DNA of 64,000 bases, from NCBI GenBank assembly GCA_020881915.1, contig JAJFPB010000001.1, forward strand, positions 1,054,001 through 1,118,000, written 5' to 3'. Below the pieces are notes generated by a model, which was not told the origin of the DNA, ran no database searches, and worked only from the letters and a program-made list of their open reading frames with translations. Of this stretch, positions 37,479-49,944 are shown one piece after another; position 1 is the first letter of the stretch; every line of letters starts with the position of its first letter. Both the position numbers and the translations under genes were made by a program. Source of the DNA: Paramyrothecium sp. XJ0827 (lineage: Eukaryota > Ascomycota > Sordariomycetes > Hypocreales > Stachybotryaceae).

Positions 37479-39997
37479 GGACCCCGCGGACAAGGCCAAG
37501 GCCAAGGCTGACTGCGTTTTGATCAATGGACGTAATAGGTCTGGGCTATTGCCTTTGCTTCCGAATGAGGAATACATCGTCGTATCTTTCCCCTACCACC
37601 ATGACCTAAGACTAGTCGATAAGAGCGAGCTGGCCTTGCCTCTCACTGACGCCATCTGCATCGTACAACGCCCCGCTTTGGCCTGGTGGATTTTGCGCAA
37701 GCCACATACTGCCCAAACAGGAAAATGCGGCCCGAGCTGTATAGACGCCGCGTTGCCATACCTGTATCTTCTGTGCATGCATTCACTTCTCTCAAGTGCC
37801 CGAAAGGCTTGAGTGGTCGGTGCAGCATGATTGTCCTTACCATCATGATAACGTAGACGAGACTATATGGGGTCTTATTTGGCGATGACCTTGAGGATTT
37901 GGCCCCTTTCGTCTAGTATGGCTGTTGGGAGCTGGACACTTGCCGACTACTAGCCTATACAGCCTCCACTAAGTAAATAAGGGCCACGCCTCCGAGGCAG
38001 CCGCCCAGGCCACCCTTGTCTGGACCAAAGCCGATTCGCTGTGTAGTGCTTGGAATAGCCCTACACAAGACTCTTAGGCCACTTCCGGAGGAGATCCCGC
38101 CAAGACATCGCTCGTCTCCGTGAACTTCCACAACTGGCAGTCTATCAAGGGTTCATCTACGTCAAATAACTGCCGGCTTATTGCTAGACCTCGGATCTGG
38201 GTCCCTCACAGAGGCACTGCTATCTGGTACATCCAGGTGCCTGCACGACTAAAGTGACAACTAGATGACTGACTTCCTGACTCGCTTGGAGGATACCATG
38301 ATCAAATGCCGCCTCGTGCTCGCTGCGGAGAAAATATCGAGCACTGGCCCAGCCTTATTGGTGTTGCCACCAGCCTGTCCATCCTTACTGTCGGGACAAT
38401 GCAGTCCACATTGGAAGGCATTGAGTCCTGTGCCTCCTGTGTGGGGTTGGAGATCTAGAAGATTTCTTGATCCGATAACCCGGATGTCGGCGTGTTGGGT
38501 TGCATCCATGCTCTAGCCCGCAGCAGGGAGTAGTCTGAGCAACGATTATCGAATGAATGGCTTCGGAAGGCAGGCCGCCCCGAGGAGCTGGATCACGCAA
38601 GATACGCTTGAAGTGCATTCCATGAGATACGATAAATGTTCACGTGAATGAGTAGCGCTGTGACGGTGAAGATAAGACACGGTTACTGCATAAGCGCACA
38701 CAAATCGTTATCATTCACGTTCAAGTTCTTTTGCCAAAATGGGCTCTAGGCAAAATGCTTGGGGTAGTGGTATGGTCTAGACTTTTCCTCTTACTTTCAC
38801 TGCTCATGATAGGGCTTTATTGTTGTCTTGGGACTACCAAAAATGACAAGCAATGTTAAGAACCATTGTCGGCTTTGATTATCTCGGGTTCAATCCGACG
38901 GCGAAGCGAAGCAAAGACCAGGTACGATCTGCAAGCATTGACGTGCCGAAACCCCAGCCAGAAAAGCAAGGCGCGCATGCATGCACGACCCCTTGCCAAG
39001 AAGGATGCACAAAACCATAAACCCCCGTCGACGACCCCCATCGCCGGCACTCCTGAACTTGCATTGCACCGAAGATTGCCACCGGCTTCGCCTCCTGCAC
39101 TGCAACCAGAAGGCCTGAGCAAGGGATCTCGCTAAAGGCTTATCTCCTTGCATCTGGCTGGCCCTGGCGTCAGCGCCGCTTTCGGTTATCGCTCGGCTGG
39201 TTCTCGCTCCCGACTCCCCCAGCTCCACCAAGGCTTCCTACATCCTACAGCCCTTCGCGATGCCATCTACACTGTTGCCCGGTCTTAAAGGCGAGCTGTC
39301 TAAGCTGGCCAGACTTTCCAATGTTCAGAGCGGCCTTCCGCCAATCTTGAAGGCAGCGCCCGCTATCGCCATCGCCGTTGGTCAGGCATTCCCAAGGACG
39401 GCAGATGGCCGCAATATGCTCGAGGAACGGATGTTAGGCGCGGAGGAGGCGATTCTGCTTTCGACGCCCAGTACAGCTACAATAGCTAAGGAAGTCAGTC
39501 GCATCGTGGCGAGGCCAGGGGTTCAATCGATGTGCGTCACCTGCAACGCAACCCAGGAGATGCAAGGGTCGGTTCGGGTGCCGCGTGGCGTCATGAATGC
39601 TGCAACCAGGCCATCCTTGTTTGTTCCAGGAGCCTGGGCGTCTTCTAATCTGGTTGGAGCTTATGCTAGATTGCAATAGCCAGGGTCCGCCAAGCTCGTC
39701 GGGGCCGTGCCTCAAGATCGTGCAGGTTCGGCGGTTTTCATGGACAAGTCCCCACTCAGTCAGTAGCGCAGCCTTCTTTGAAGATTTCCTCTAATAGGTA
39801 GCTTGCGGTTTTGTAGCTTATCTTCTATTCCTAGGTGCATTTGTAATTCACATCGTACCATTCGTGTCATCTGATCACTTTGTCTATCCTAGGTCCTGAC
39901 TTTCAAGGAAGAAGCGTCTAAGATGTGAGATGACCGATCCATCAGCGAATCGTTTTCTTCTCTCAGCTCTCTTGTCACCGCCAAAAGATCCATCTGA

Positions 39998-40679
39998 CTA
40001 ATCGTGTGTGCTGTCTACAGGAGTTTCTCGCCGTCTCCTTAGTGTGATTAGTGGCTGTAATTTGCCGGTGCGATTTTCATCTTCATCTGGTCTTGTCGAA
40101 TGCAACGTGAGAATTCTATCCCAGTTTTTCAGCGCTGGGGATACTTCCTCATTATCTGCTCTCTGAACCTCATAAAGGTGCAGCATGGACTTCTTAGCCG
40201 AACTCAATGGATATCCCTGGGTATCGAGTGAGCCCTAAGTGCCCAATGCACAAGCCTGCAACTGGGTGCTATTAGAGCGATTCAAACTGCTCACGGTACT
40301 GAATGGGAGCGTTTACTCCTCAACGAGTGTACGCAATCGGCTTGCCTCTGCGTTTAATGCTTGCCTCGTACATAGCCACCCCAGTACCGCGTATTTCCTG
40401 ATCTCAGAGGCCACGACGCTGTCCTGGAACTTTTCCCGCTTCACATGCTTGAATTGTTGAACCCATTCTGGTAGCTTTAGATCACGGTGCTTGAAATGAT
40501 GTCTGGCCATCTTCTTCTACGAAGTCGAGCTGCCGCGGACCTGAATTCATTTGATGAATCACGTAATTAAAGTCGCCTTTGAGACAGCTATCTCCGAATT
40601 CGTGCCATGGTTTTAGATGACGGTTCACGTAGTCCGTAAATCCAGTCATACCCCGTTGTTCAATTTCATCTATAAACAA
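39998..40679 (-). pseudogene. Possible broken or unrecognised minus-strand gene
   Basis: Three consecutive minus-strand open segments (40679-40482, 40510-40313, 40207-39998) have protein-like composition, with charged helical sequence and few low-complexity residues. They lie in different frames. The first two overlap by 29 bases with a one-base frame change, and no intron of normal length fits there. A GTAAAC donor lies at the end of the second. No family is recognised. It could be a frameshifted relic, an unusual multi-exon gene or chance. Confidence 0.2.
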
Positions 40680-40828
40680 GAAATTTTCTCAAGCCAGGCA
40701 GTCATATCAAGAGTTCTGAAATACAAACACTCGCGTCTCCCAACACTGCCATCCTCGTAGGCTATCTGTCTCGACAATGCAACTCACACTTAACTACTTC
40801 ACCTTATCAAACCACTCCTCATAATATT

Positions 40829-43281
40829 TTAAGCAAGAGCACATAGCCGTCCGTCTTTTCCAACAATATATTCCACTGCCTCCACCTGATTCAACTTTTG
40901 TGGTTTGCGCCATCGCACTATTCGTCCCCAATGGTTGCTATGTGTCTTGTCATTGATCTGATATGGTTTAATGCTCGTCATCATCCCACTTGAGCTAGTT
41001 TTAATGCGAGCCTCGAGAACCTTATCCTCTGTACAGGCTGCCTGGTGTAGTATATTCGCAGCAGCAGAACTCTCTGAGATCTGTGCTATGGTGTGCCATA
41101 TGTTGCCCAGAAAACTAGATGTTGTGCCGAGGAAAGATTTAAGGAGCCACAGAAAGACACAAATATGGGCCGTAGTATTGGCAACTACGGCCCAGTAGCC
41201 GTAAGACCTGAGGGGATATAATACCTCCTCGAAGTAAATGACCGAGGCATTACCAACCGAATCCATTAGTTCTAACCTTTCATAATACGAATGCCGAGCC
41301 GCTGCCGTTCTAGCAGCTTGAATAGATAAAGCAGGGGAACCAGTTTCTTCCATGGTTTCGGAGAAAATAGCGGCGAGTCGATTATGTGCGATCGAGCTTG
41401 TCTTACCAGATCCCCATTTGTAAGGGCAGAAAAGAACATCTGTTCCATCACCATCAAGAATAACCCAAGGCAGCCAGTATAGCACTAGTTCGGTGGCGGC
41501 GTCCACAAACTCAGGATCGGATTCTGCATATTCATAGTAAATCTTTATCAGGTTTCGAATTCTCGAAAATTCGGCCCTGGTCTCGGTAATAGATAGAAGC
41601 AGGTTATCTCTGTCAAATGTGTGGCGGTCTCGTATAGCTCCGAGCTGCTGTCTGATGGCAGTAATATTATACATACCGCCATTAACATCATAGGAATATT
41701 GGGGCTCTATGTATTTCTTGTTTCTGGAGGCAGTGATATTCGCGGAGTAGAAATCCTGGTCTTGCCTGCATTCATGGTCGTGGTTAGCATCGAACAACAT
41801 TAAAGACCACAGAAAGTCCTTCAGCAGTAGGGCCCTTACTGCGATGTGTCGTAACAGTAAGACATTCTAAATGATACGTCCATGGTGTCATTTGATGGAG
41901 AAACTCGATACCACATGTCTGTCCATGGTCCTGATTCTGTCGAGTTGAGGAAATTCAACGTTGGAGCCTTTGATGGCCATTCCCAGGGATTGATGGCAGC
42001 CGATGATCTAAACCCCGACGCTACCTGATCTGCATAGGTACCAAAGTCCCAAATGAATGAGCCGTTCACCGACCGGCCTGGTGAAGGGGTGTGAAGCTCA
42101 GTCGTGACCCCAAAAGCAAGTTCAACTGGGCCATTGCACAGTTGCCAACCACCTGCACTATAAGGAGATGGTGAATCTTCTATTTCAGGAATCATACAAC
42201 TGAACTTGACCTTGTTGGATGGGGGCGTGTTGTTCAGTCCTGCCATTCCACTCGGATACCTAGGCAATTGAACCGAGCCACATAGACGAGTCGTAATATT
42301 TGTGGGTCCACGGCAAATGCGAAGATCTGAGATCAGAGGTCGAATACATGCCACTCGTGAATGAAACACTCCAGCCATACCGGTGTATGATTGAAGACTT
42401 TCACGCTGATCTTGTGATGATATCGGCAAAAAAGCTAGCGTAGTTGGGCCGGTATCATCTTCGTCAACTGGAACTTCCACAGTCTCAAAATACTCAGCAA
42501 AGGTCTCTGAGAAAACAGGCTTTGTCTTCCAGTCGAACCACAGAGGCGTCCGAGCTGGGCCCGTGGCGGTGTCGCAAAGAATCGAAATTTGCTGCGAGAA
42601 GGCCCCCAAGACGTCTAGCTTCAGGTCGGTGACAAGCAATGTCGAAGTAAACTGAGAGCTAATTGTTGTAAATACGAGGACTGCCGCAGCTAGCCGCAGT
42701 GACCCTTTGAGTGCTGACTTTAATATCCAAGAGAAGACTGTCGTTGGTGGATTATTACTGTACCTCGAGATTGAGATCTCGGTAACAATTGCAAGAGGGA
42801 CTCCGTAATGTTCCAAAGCAATACTTGCAATCATGGAAGTTGCAACTCCTGCAAGCATGCCGACAGAGGTTCGAATACAGATAGATGCGAGGGTAATGGC
42901 TGGGGTAGCATAAGGACTGAAGATAAGCCGTCTCCATGCGACCTGATGAATATCAATCTTGGGCTGCCACCAGACCCAAGTCAGAAATCCTATTGTTGCT
43001 CCTAATATGGCGATAGAGCAAAATATGAGGAAAATGAGATGTTTGCTGATTCGTCGCGGTCTCCGCGATTGGACTTCCTCGTGAAGGGTCGAGTCGAGGC
43101 ACGGATTTTCCTTGTCGAGGACAGTCGTAGCTAGGCGATCAGCCTTACAGCCAGCTTCAGTGCTTGTACCATCGTGGATCGTATCGTCATCTGTTTGGGC
43201 GTTTGAGAGAACTGAGTATTTTCCCCGCTTGTTCAGGGATGATCGTCGTCGCGCGGCGGATATGCTGTGGCTAGAGTGCAT
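40829..43281 (-). CDS. Large fungal membrane protein of unknown function
   Basis: Two exons (41840-43281 and 40829-41765) separated by a 74-base GT-AG intron give 792 residues from the ATG at 43281. The basic, Ser-rich N terminus (1-80) is probably cytosolic. Hydrophobic segments lie near residues 81-104, 126-156 and 193-212, and another near 669-694. Between the third and the last is a region of more than 400 residues with several N-x-S/T sequons (for example NITT, NGSF, NSTE, NDTM), scattered cysteines and Trp-rich motifs, as expected of an extracellular or lumenal domain. The short tail after the last segment is basic. Similar proteins are common and uncharacterised in ascomycetes. I infer a cell-surface or endomembrane location but no biochemical function. 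Confidence 0.8.
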
Positions 43282-44819
43282 GTTGTAGTCACAAAAAGTC
43301 CACGGCTAAGAAAACAAAATATGAGATTACTTGGCTGCGGCTGGCTTGAGGAATTTGGAAGGTCTCGAGAAGAAGGATTAAAGGAATGCAGTAAAAGGGG
43401 TTCGTAGCCGCCGTAGACCCTGTGGCCCTCAAAGTAAGGAGAAAAGCGTCTGAGGGCCAGCACATGGAATGCAGTGCGACCAAAGGAATTGGTGTCGCGG
43501 CGCTGCATGTGCGTCGCCACAAGCCATTTATCACACCACAGCCGCCTACAACAGTAGCAACGAGGCTTGCAGTCAGACTTGTGATAGGTTGGGCCGAAGG
43601 CCTATTATAACTGTTGGCTGCGCAGCCTCACTACAGACGACGCCAACTTGCCTGCCGCTTCGACTAAGCAACTGAGAGGTTGCCAACCTTTGTCTGCTAT
43701 GCTAGAGAGTGCGAAGAAGCATCAGGGTTGCTATGGGGCAGCCACGGATTCGCCGTCTGCCCACAGCCGTATGTATCCCTATGAAACCCAATTTGTTGCA
43801 GCCACATCCATCATAGGGTCGCGTGAACTTTTTGCACGTTTCAAGGCTGACCTATGGTAGACCTGCTCAACCAAACCTGGCATCGTTTGCTTGTTAGGCC
43901 AGCCATGATCAGACAGCTCATCGCCTGAAATCCTGGAAAGAAAAGCCATCCGCAGTCCAACGCGCATAGAGGGAGGAGGCCACAGTCGTGAGAAAGTTGT
44001 GCAGAGGAAGCGCAGATGCGCTGAGACGGACCAGACTTAAGTACTTCTGCATCACTTCCGAGCAGTATCGGGCGTTGAAATACTAGTCCGAGGATAGGAT
44101 CCTGGAAACGGATTCGAGGAGCAAAGCAGTGCAGTGGTCTCGCCAGGCTCCGAGAGTTGGTGGCTTATGGTCCTGTAAAGGTGATTGGCGTCTATTTTTA
44201 CCTTTGATAGCGAATTTCAACTGTCTCGGCCATTGGCTGCGAGCGCATTCTTATCATGTAGCTGGGTTGTTCTCCGCGCCGGCCTGGTAGCTAGATATCT
44301 ACCTCATGTGGAAAAATCACGTGATCTTCAAACCTGTCATCGACGGTGGCGTATCTAAGCGCCTTGAGCTCTATTTTAGTCACAGATTAATTGGCGTGAA
44401 GTTCCTGAGATAGCTCAGAATTGCTGAGGGTAGGGTAGGTGTACTGCTATTAGTGGAAAAGTGGAAAACAAATAAAGGGGAGAGGTATGCTGAGACTTGC
44501 AATTGGCGTAGCTCTAGTCTATCTGACCCCGGAATCGACTGGCCGATGGCGGATGTCCAAGTTGAACGTGTCGTAGTAACATGTTACTGGAGGGCGTTGT
44601 AGGTGGGCTGTTGCTGGAAGTTATTGGCGGAGGCGAACATGAAGTTCAAAATCATATTCATTCCATGTTGTTGGAAGGCGCACGCGGGGTCGTTCGACCA
44701 TTTCCTGGCGAGTCCCTCGGTTTATATAAAAAGCTGTCTTTTCACTGCAATTTCCGAACTTACTGCGCTGTGATTCTGTATCATTTTTGTTTGAATCTGA
44801 CCTTCCCTCTTTTTTTACA
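43282..44819. promoter_or_regulatory. Divergent intergenic region, membrane protein / lyase-peptidase fusion
   Basis: About 1.5 kb between two divergent start codons and no supported gene. On the plus strand, TTTATATAAA at 44721-44730 is a good TATA box about 90 bases upstream of the fusion gene's ATG. Confidence 0.6.
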
Positions 44820-47107
44820 ATGTCTGCCTTCCGACGAACCATTCTCTTCAATGATGAAGCTAGGACGTGGACAGCGCCACCAGCAGCTGACATTGATCTC
44901 GTAACTCAATTCCACAAAAAGTTTCCTGGTTACAGCCAAACACCCTTAGTCTCACTTGACAATGTGGCAAAAGAGATCGGTGTCGGGGCTGTGTATGTGA
45001 AAAATGAGACGAGTCGAATGGAGCTCCCTGCGTTCAAGATCCTCGGTGCATCGTGGGGAGCGGTGCAGGCCATAAAGCAGCACCTTGCTTTGCCAATCAA
45101 AACCAGTTTCGAGGATATAAAACAAGCACTGAAGACCCGGAAAGTTGTCCTGTACGCAGCATCTGAAGGCAACCATGGTCGGGCTGTGTCTCGTGTCGGA
45201 ACAATCCTGGGCTTGACCGTCGAGATCCATGTTCCGCAATGCGTCTCGGCCGTGACTATTGCACAGATTGGGAGCGAAGGTTCCAAGGTGGTCATCAACA
45301 GCGGAAACTATGATGATGCTGTGAAGGCAGCGTACGAGGCTGCAGCCGCCGATTCTGACGGGATCCTGATCCAAGACAATGCTTTTGAAGGTTACGAGAT
45401 CATACCGCAGGTTGGTTGACCCCAGCAGTCGGTAGATGTTTCTAACGTGTCGCGCAGTGGATCGTACAGGGTTACCAGACCATGATGCACGAGATTGAGG
45501 ATCAGCTTGGAGACAAGCATGCTGATCTGGTGATTTGCCCGATAGGCGTCGGCTCCCTTGGACATGCCGTTGTGTCTCACTTCAGACAGGCTGGGAAACA
45601 CACATCAGTCATGTCAGTTGAGCCAGACTGTTCGGCGTGTCTATACAAGAGCAAAGCAACAGGCCAAATGGTTACTGTTGATACGATTCCGACGATCATG
45701 GAAGGCTTGAATTGTGGTAGTGTGTCGACCACAGCTTGGTCCGATTTGTGCAATGGAATAAGCGCCAACGCGACTGTTTCCGATTACGAGGCGCACAAAG
45801 CCATGACCGAACTTCAGGCTCACTCTGTGCCCGCAGGTCCATGCGGTGCAGCATCGTTGGCCGCTCTTCGACGACTCAGCCCAGAAGACAAGTCAAGGTT
45901 GAAGCTAGGCGCCGAATCTACTGTGGTGTTACTCTGCACTGAAGGCGCCAGAGATTACGAAACCCCGCTGGATGTTTCATCCGACGATCCCATCACGTTG
46001 ACGCAAAACCTTGTTCGCATCGACTCATCAAGTCCTACGCTAGGGTCTACACCAGGACCCGGTGAGACAGCTATTGCCAGATACGTCAAAGCATGGCTTG
46101 AACATCGCGACATCGAGACGCACTGGCTTGAACCAACCCCCGGAAGACCTTCGGTCATTGGCGTGGCCCGCGGCTCGGGCGGTGGAAAGAGTCTGATGTT
46201 TAATGGCCATATCGACACTGTGACGCTCCAGGGTTACGATGGCGATGCGCTGAGCGGAAAGCTCGAGAATGGCAAGATATTCGGCCGCGGCGCTGCAGAT
46301 ATGAAATGTGGTGTCGCTGCAAACTTGATCGCTTTGGCAAGAGCCAAGAAACTCGGCCTGAAGGGCGACGTCATTTTCGCAGGAGTTGCAGACGAGGAAG
46401 ACGTCAGTATCGGGACGGAGCAGCTCCTTGAGGCTGGATGGAGAGCAGATGCCGCTGTTGTGACAGAGCCGACAAACCATTCCATCTTCAATGCGCATCT
46501 GGGATTCGTCTGGGTTGCTGTTGACATACACGGCGTTGCCGCCCATGGCTCTCGCCCGGAAGAAGGGGTAGATGCAATTTGTTATGCTGGACATTTCCTT
46601 GTGAAGCTGCATGAGTACTCTCAGAAGCTTAAGAGTACACCAGGCTCAGGAAGCATTCATGCATCGCTCATCAAGGGAGGCGAGGAGCCGTCCTCGTATC
46701 CGGCAAAATGCACCATCACCATCGAGCGCCGGTCCCTGCCAGGCCAGAGCGGTCAAACCGTTCAGGACGAGATCAAGGAACTATTGACGGAAGTCACACG
46801 CGAGAATCCCAGCTTCAAATACGGCGTGAGATTCCTTTTCTCTAGGCCTCCATTCAGTTTGTCAAAGGAAGATCCATTTGCCATGGTTGTTGGAAAGCAT
46901 GTGGGCTCAAGTCTTGGAAAGGACGCGTCATGGGAGACGGGGTCTTTCTGGACTGATGCTGCACTACTCTCCGAAGCAGGAATCCCATCGCTAATTTGGG
47001 GACCGGATGGTGCAGGCCTTCATAGTAAGGAGGAATGGGTTGATGCGGAGTCAATAAAGATGGTGACGGACACATTGACGGCCATTGCAAAGGACTTCTG
47101 CTCCTAG
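44820..47107 (+). CDS. Fusion of a diaminopropionate ammonia-lyase-like PLP enzyme and an M20 metallopeptidase
   Basis: Two exons (44820-45410 and 45458-47107, GT-AG) give 746 residues. Residues 1-375 form a fold-type II PLP enzyme closest to 2,3-diaminopropionate ammonia-lyase/threonine dehydratase. The Schiff-base lysine is in PAFKILG (Lys73), SEGNHG is at 115-120, and the phosphate loop GVGSLG is at 227-232. Residues from about 385 form an M20 (ArgE/DapE/aminoacylase-1) peptidase with GHIDTV (His448, Asp450), ADMKCG (Asp478), DEED (Glu510/Glu511), TEPTN (Glu534) and the final zinc ligand in GLHSKEE (His719), so both metal sites look complete. A plausible combined role is removal of an acyl or peptide group from an amino acid and then elimination of ammonia, i.e. 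catabolism or detoxification of an unusual amino acid. The start is the ATG at 44820 after a TATA box. Confidence 0.93.
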
Positions 47108-47610
47108 ACTAGACTAGATAATATATTCGCAGCACTCAGACACAATTCTGTGTCGTGCACATTGCCCCAGAGATTAAATTTGTAACATAGAATCGCCAGT
47201 TGTTCTGGGATCTTGGTGTGATAACTTTCCCCAAGCTTCGGTGTTTTATTTACGCAGATATGAGGACGTTTTGTCTCGCGCAATCCGGTTCGAAGGCCCT
47301 ACAACCGTCCTATCCCTGCATTGAGAGGGCATTTGGTGCCGAGGCCAGCTAGCAACAGGTCCGCGCGACGATGCGAGTCTTCTCAGGGTAGGGTCAGGTC
47401 CGATGAATCCCGAAGCAGCCGAGGCTTATCACAATGATGGTATCTAGTAGACGCGATATAATAATGCACATAGCATGATCGCTTCAAACCAACATGGCTC
47501 TGACAGATTCGCATTGTAAAATGACTTGGAATCCATGGCCGCGATTTGTCAAAGTGCTATGCTTTAAGAACGTACTATTGGGTTGATTGTACATGGAAAT
47601 TACCCATCAA
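47108..47610. other. Convergent intergenic region, fusion gene / homeobox regulator
   Basis: About 500 bases between two gene ends; no open frame of interest. Confidence 0.6.
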
Positions 47611-49323
47611 TCAAGGCTCTGGTCGCACTTCAGGTCCATGAATGCGTAGCCCTTCCCGAAAATGAGCAGCGAGGTGGTCGACCCGGTTGCTCCACCCATG
47701 CAGTATCCTCTGACAAAACCTACACTGAGTTTCGATGCTCAACTCTTGACTCTCTCGCAGGATAGCCAAATCTGGCTTCCAGCCTTCCCATTTCTTGCAC
47801 CTATGGAACTTGACCAAATGCTGCCATAAATGGTCCTTCCTTGAGAATGTGCGGTCAGTTGCTTGCTTCTCTGCACAGGCATCGAACTCGTGGAACTCGA
47901 AATGTTTGTCATTCGGCGATATGTGGCCGCAGAAAAGACATTGAGGCTCCTCCATACCGACGCGCCAAACTGTGAAAGATTCCCCTGATGGTGTGGGTAT
48001 TCCACAAGTCCACGAGTCGAGGCCTGGGAAATGGATCGTTCTTTCATGCCGCGACCAGTCGTACTTCTTCTTGAATGACTGGCGGCAGAATGTGCATTGA
48101 AAGAGCTGTGCCGCTCCAGATGATTCTTGTGGGGACTGAAGCCATGAGTTTGCAGTCCCTCCATTATCAAAGCTTCTGATACTTGGCGAGAAGAGCCCTG
48201 CGTGGTCCGTAGAGCGGGACGAGCAGCGGGAAGACTCTGACTGGGATGACGGGTCTTGGAACAGAGAAGCCGCATAGAAACCTCCACTTGCGGAGGATAG
48301 AACGTCAGAGTTGCTTGATTCAAAGCCATCGGAAAGATCACCGCTGCTCGGCAGCTGGGTCCGCATTGCCTTCTCTATGGCAGTTGCAGAAGCCGGCTCT
48401 TGTTCTGGCGGAGACTGACGCCATCGTTCCATCGGTGTCATACTGGAACCCAAAAACTGCGGCATTGGTGACCCTTGTCTGAAGACTCGCCGGCTATGCT
48501 TGGTCTGCGCAGACAAGCGATGGCGTCGCCTGTTGTTGGCGAACCAGTTCTCAACTTGCTTCATGCTAAGCCCGGATTCCTCGGCAAGCACCTGCTTTTC
48601 ATCTGTATTCGGGTACGGATGGTCGAGATGGCCAGTGAACCAATTCTTCAGGGCCCTCGTCTTTCGAATGGAACGGGTTTGGGACCTCTTGGCGGACAGT
48701 ACCTGATGAGCTGTCTCGTCATCACCAACAGGCGTGGCTGCATCCTCAGCAACCCCATGAAGCTGGCCAATCACCGGGAGTAGGGTTTCGAAACTTGATG
48801 GATTCCTCTTGCCACTGGACAGACTGCACTCGCGGAACAACGCCACGCAACTGGAGCATGATTGAGTTGGGTTCGGATTGGCTTCACCAGTGTGCAAAAT
48901 AATGCATTGCAAGCGCTTCCGTTTGCACAGGGTGCATGGTATTGGCGCTCGACGAGCTCCCCTCTGAGCGAAAAAGTCCTCTATGGTGGGCGTCTCATGG
49001 GCTGCTTGGGTCGCGCCGGATTGAGGTCCTGCTTCAGCTTCATGGAGGATCCGTGGGTCGACATAGTTTTGGTATGCGTGGTTACCAACGTGCAATGTTC
49101 CATTCAGAGCCTCGTGGTGCCCCAGGGCTTGGAAATCACCTGGCCAGTCCAGACGTGGATGAGAGGCATTGCTGTCGGAGACGCCAATGAAGCCTGAGCT
49201 TTGTGTCACAGACAGATCGTGAGGGTCGACAGATCCAAGTCCAAAGAGAGTTTCCTCGCTCCCACCACCAAAGAGAAGATCATCATCAAGAAGAAAGATT
49301 GAGTCATCAATTGGCGCGTCCAT
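47611..49323 (-). CDS. Transcription factor combining a Zn2Cys6-like cluster, TALE homeodomain and C2H2 zinc fingers
   Basis: A single exon of 570 residues from the ATG at 49323; the frame is open further upstream but only with a GTG. The acidic N terminus (1-60) may activate transcription. Six cysteines at 130, 133, 140, 156, 159 and 166 follow C-x2-C-x6-C-x15-C-x2-C-x6-C, a Zn2Cys6-like pattern with a basic KRKRLQ loop. A homeodomain of the TALE/KN type spans about 212-270 (NWFTGHLDHPYP, then KQVENWFANNRRR as the recognition helix). A classical C2H2 finger starts at Cys410 (C410, C413, H426, H431). Further C-x2-C pairs with downstream histidines follow toward the C terminus. Fungal homeobox-C2H2 proteins of this kind control development and conidiation in some species; the target here is unknown. 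Confidence 0.88.
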   Translation of the reverse strand: MDAPIDDSIFLLDDDLLFGGGSEETLFGLGSVDPHDLSVTQSSGFIGVSDSNASHPRLDWPGDFQALGHHEALNGTLHVGNHAYQNYVDPRILHEAEAGPQSGATQAAHETPTIEDFFAQRGARRAPIPCTLCKRKRLQCIILHTGEANPNPTQSCSSCVALFRECSLSSGKRNPSSFETLLPVIGQLHGVAEDAATPVGDDETAHQVLSAKRSQTRSIRKTRALKNWFTGHLDHPYPNTDEKQVLAEESGLSMKQVENWFANNRRRHRLSAQTKHSRRVFRQGSPMPQFLGSSMTPMERWRQSPPEQEPASATAIEKAMRTQLPSSGDLSDGFESSNSDVLSSASGGFYAASLFQDPSSQSESSRCSSRSTDHAGLFSPSIRSFDNGGTANSWLQSPQESSGAAQLFQCTFCRQSFKKKYDWSRHERTIHFPGLDSWTCGIPTPSGESFTVWRVGMEEPQCLFCGHISPNDKHFEFHEFDACAEKQATDRTFSRKDHLWQHLVKFHRCKKWEGWKPDLAILRESQELSIETQCRFCQRILHGWSNRVDHLAAHFREGLRIHGPEVRPEP

Positions 49324-49944
49324 TACGCGAGTTATCGTACATGCGTGGGTAGAAAAGGTCACTGTTGAATCCTCTCGTCACGAGGAAATGAGATGCGAAG
49401 CGGAACTTCGCACCGCGGTCGCTGCTTGATCGATGGAGCCTCGATCAGCATCGGTATGCCGTAGTGAAACGGTTCAGACCCCGAGTCATGATCTCCAGGT
49501 TTGGGCTAGAGGAGTCGAAGTCTTGAGAGTGGGTATTGTTTGCTTTTTCAACCAATTACAGCGATTATGATCGGGACCTGTGCTCCAGAATGGCCAGATC
49601 TTATGGCGTGCCAGCACTGATTGCTTCCTAAAACTCGCTGTGGACGCTAATACGCACTGTTTTCTCAATGAACAAAGTCAGCCCAATGCTACACCTCCAG
49701 TGGTAACAACAACAAATGTTCGAGTAGTCAGCATCTCCTCCTAGGCGCTCAGAACCATATGTTATCCACAAGATGGGGTTGAGGGTAGAAGCCTTCCGGC
49801 CACAGCAAGTGCCTGAGCTTGTGGAGATGAAGATTGGTGCACCGATTTAAACGGACAACATCCCAAATAAAGCATATCCTTCTGGGCTGCGCTGTTATAC
49901 TCTCCTCAGCGACAGTGCAACAAGAGGCAAGGTGGTTGCCAAGG
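49324..49944. other. Intergenic region between two minus-strand genes
   Basis: Contains the homeobox gene promoter and the 3' end of the small membrane protein gene. No gene is seen. Confidence 0.55.

Larger units (their letters stand above)
35719..39997. other. Gene-poor 4.3-kb region
   Basis: Contains the promoter of the second AflR-like gene at its left end, a TG/TATG microsatellite and a short GTCCCC repeat. Open frames such as 37357-37812 and 39260-39679 have no recognisable domain and compete with frames on the other strand. No gene is called. Confidence 0.5.

Noticed and set aside
37357..37812. Open frame of 151 codons
   Set aside because: Includes a translated simple repeat and a random-looking tail; no motif.
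38880..38900. B-box-like GGGTTCAATCC as a possible tRNA
   Set aside because: No matching A box or acceptor stem could be found upstream.
39260..39679. Open frame of 139 codons starting with ATG
   Set aside because: Somewhat protein-like, but there is no recognisable family, no promoter element, and a minus-strand frame competes.
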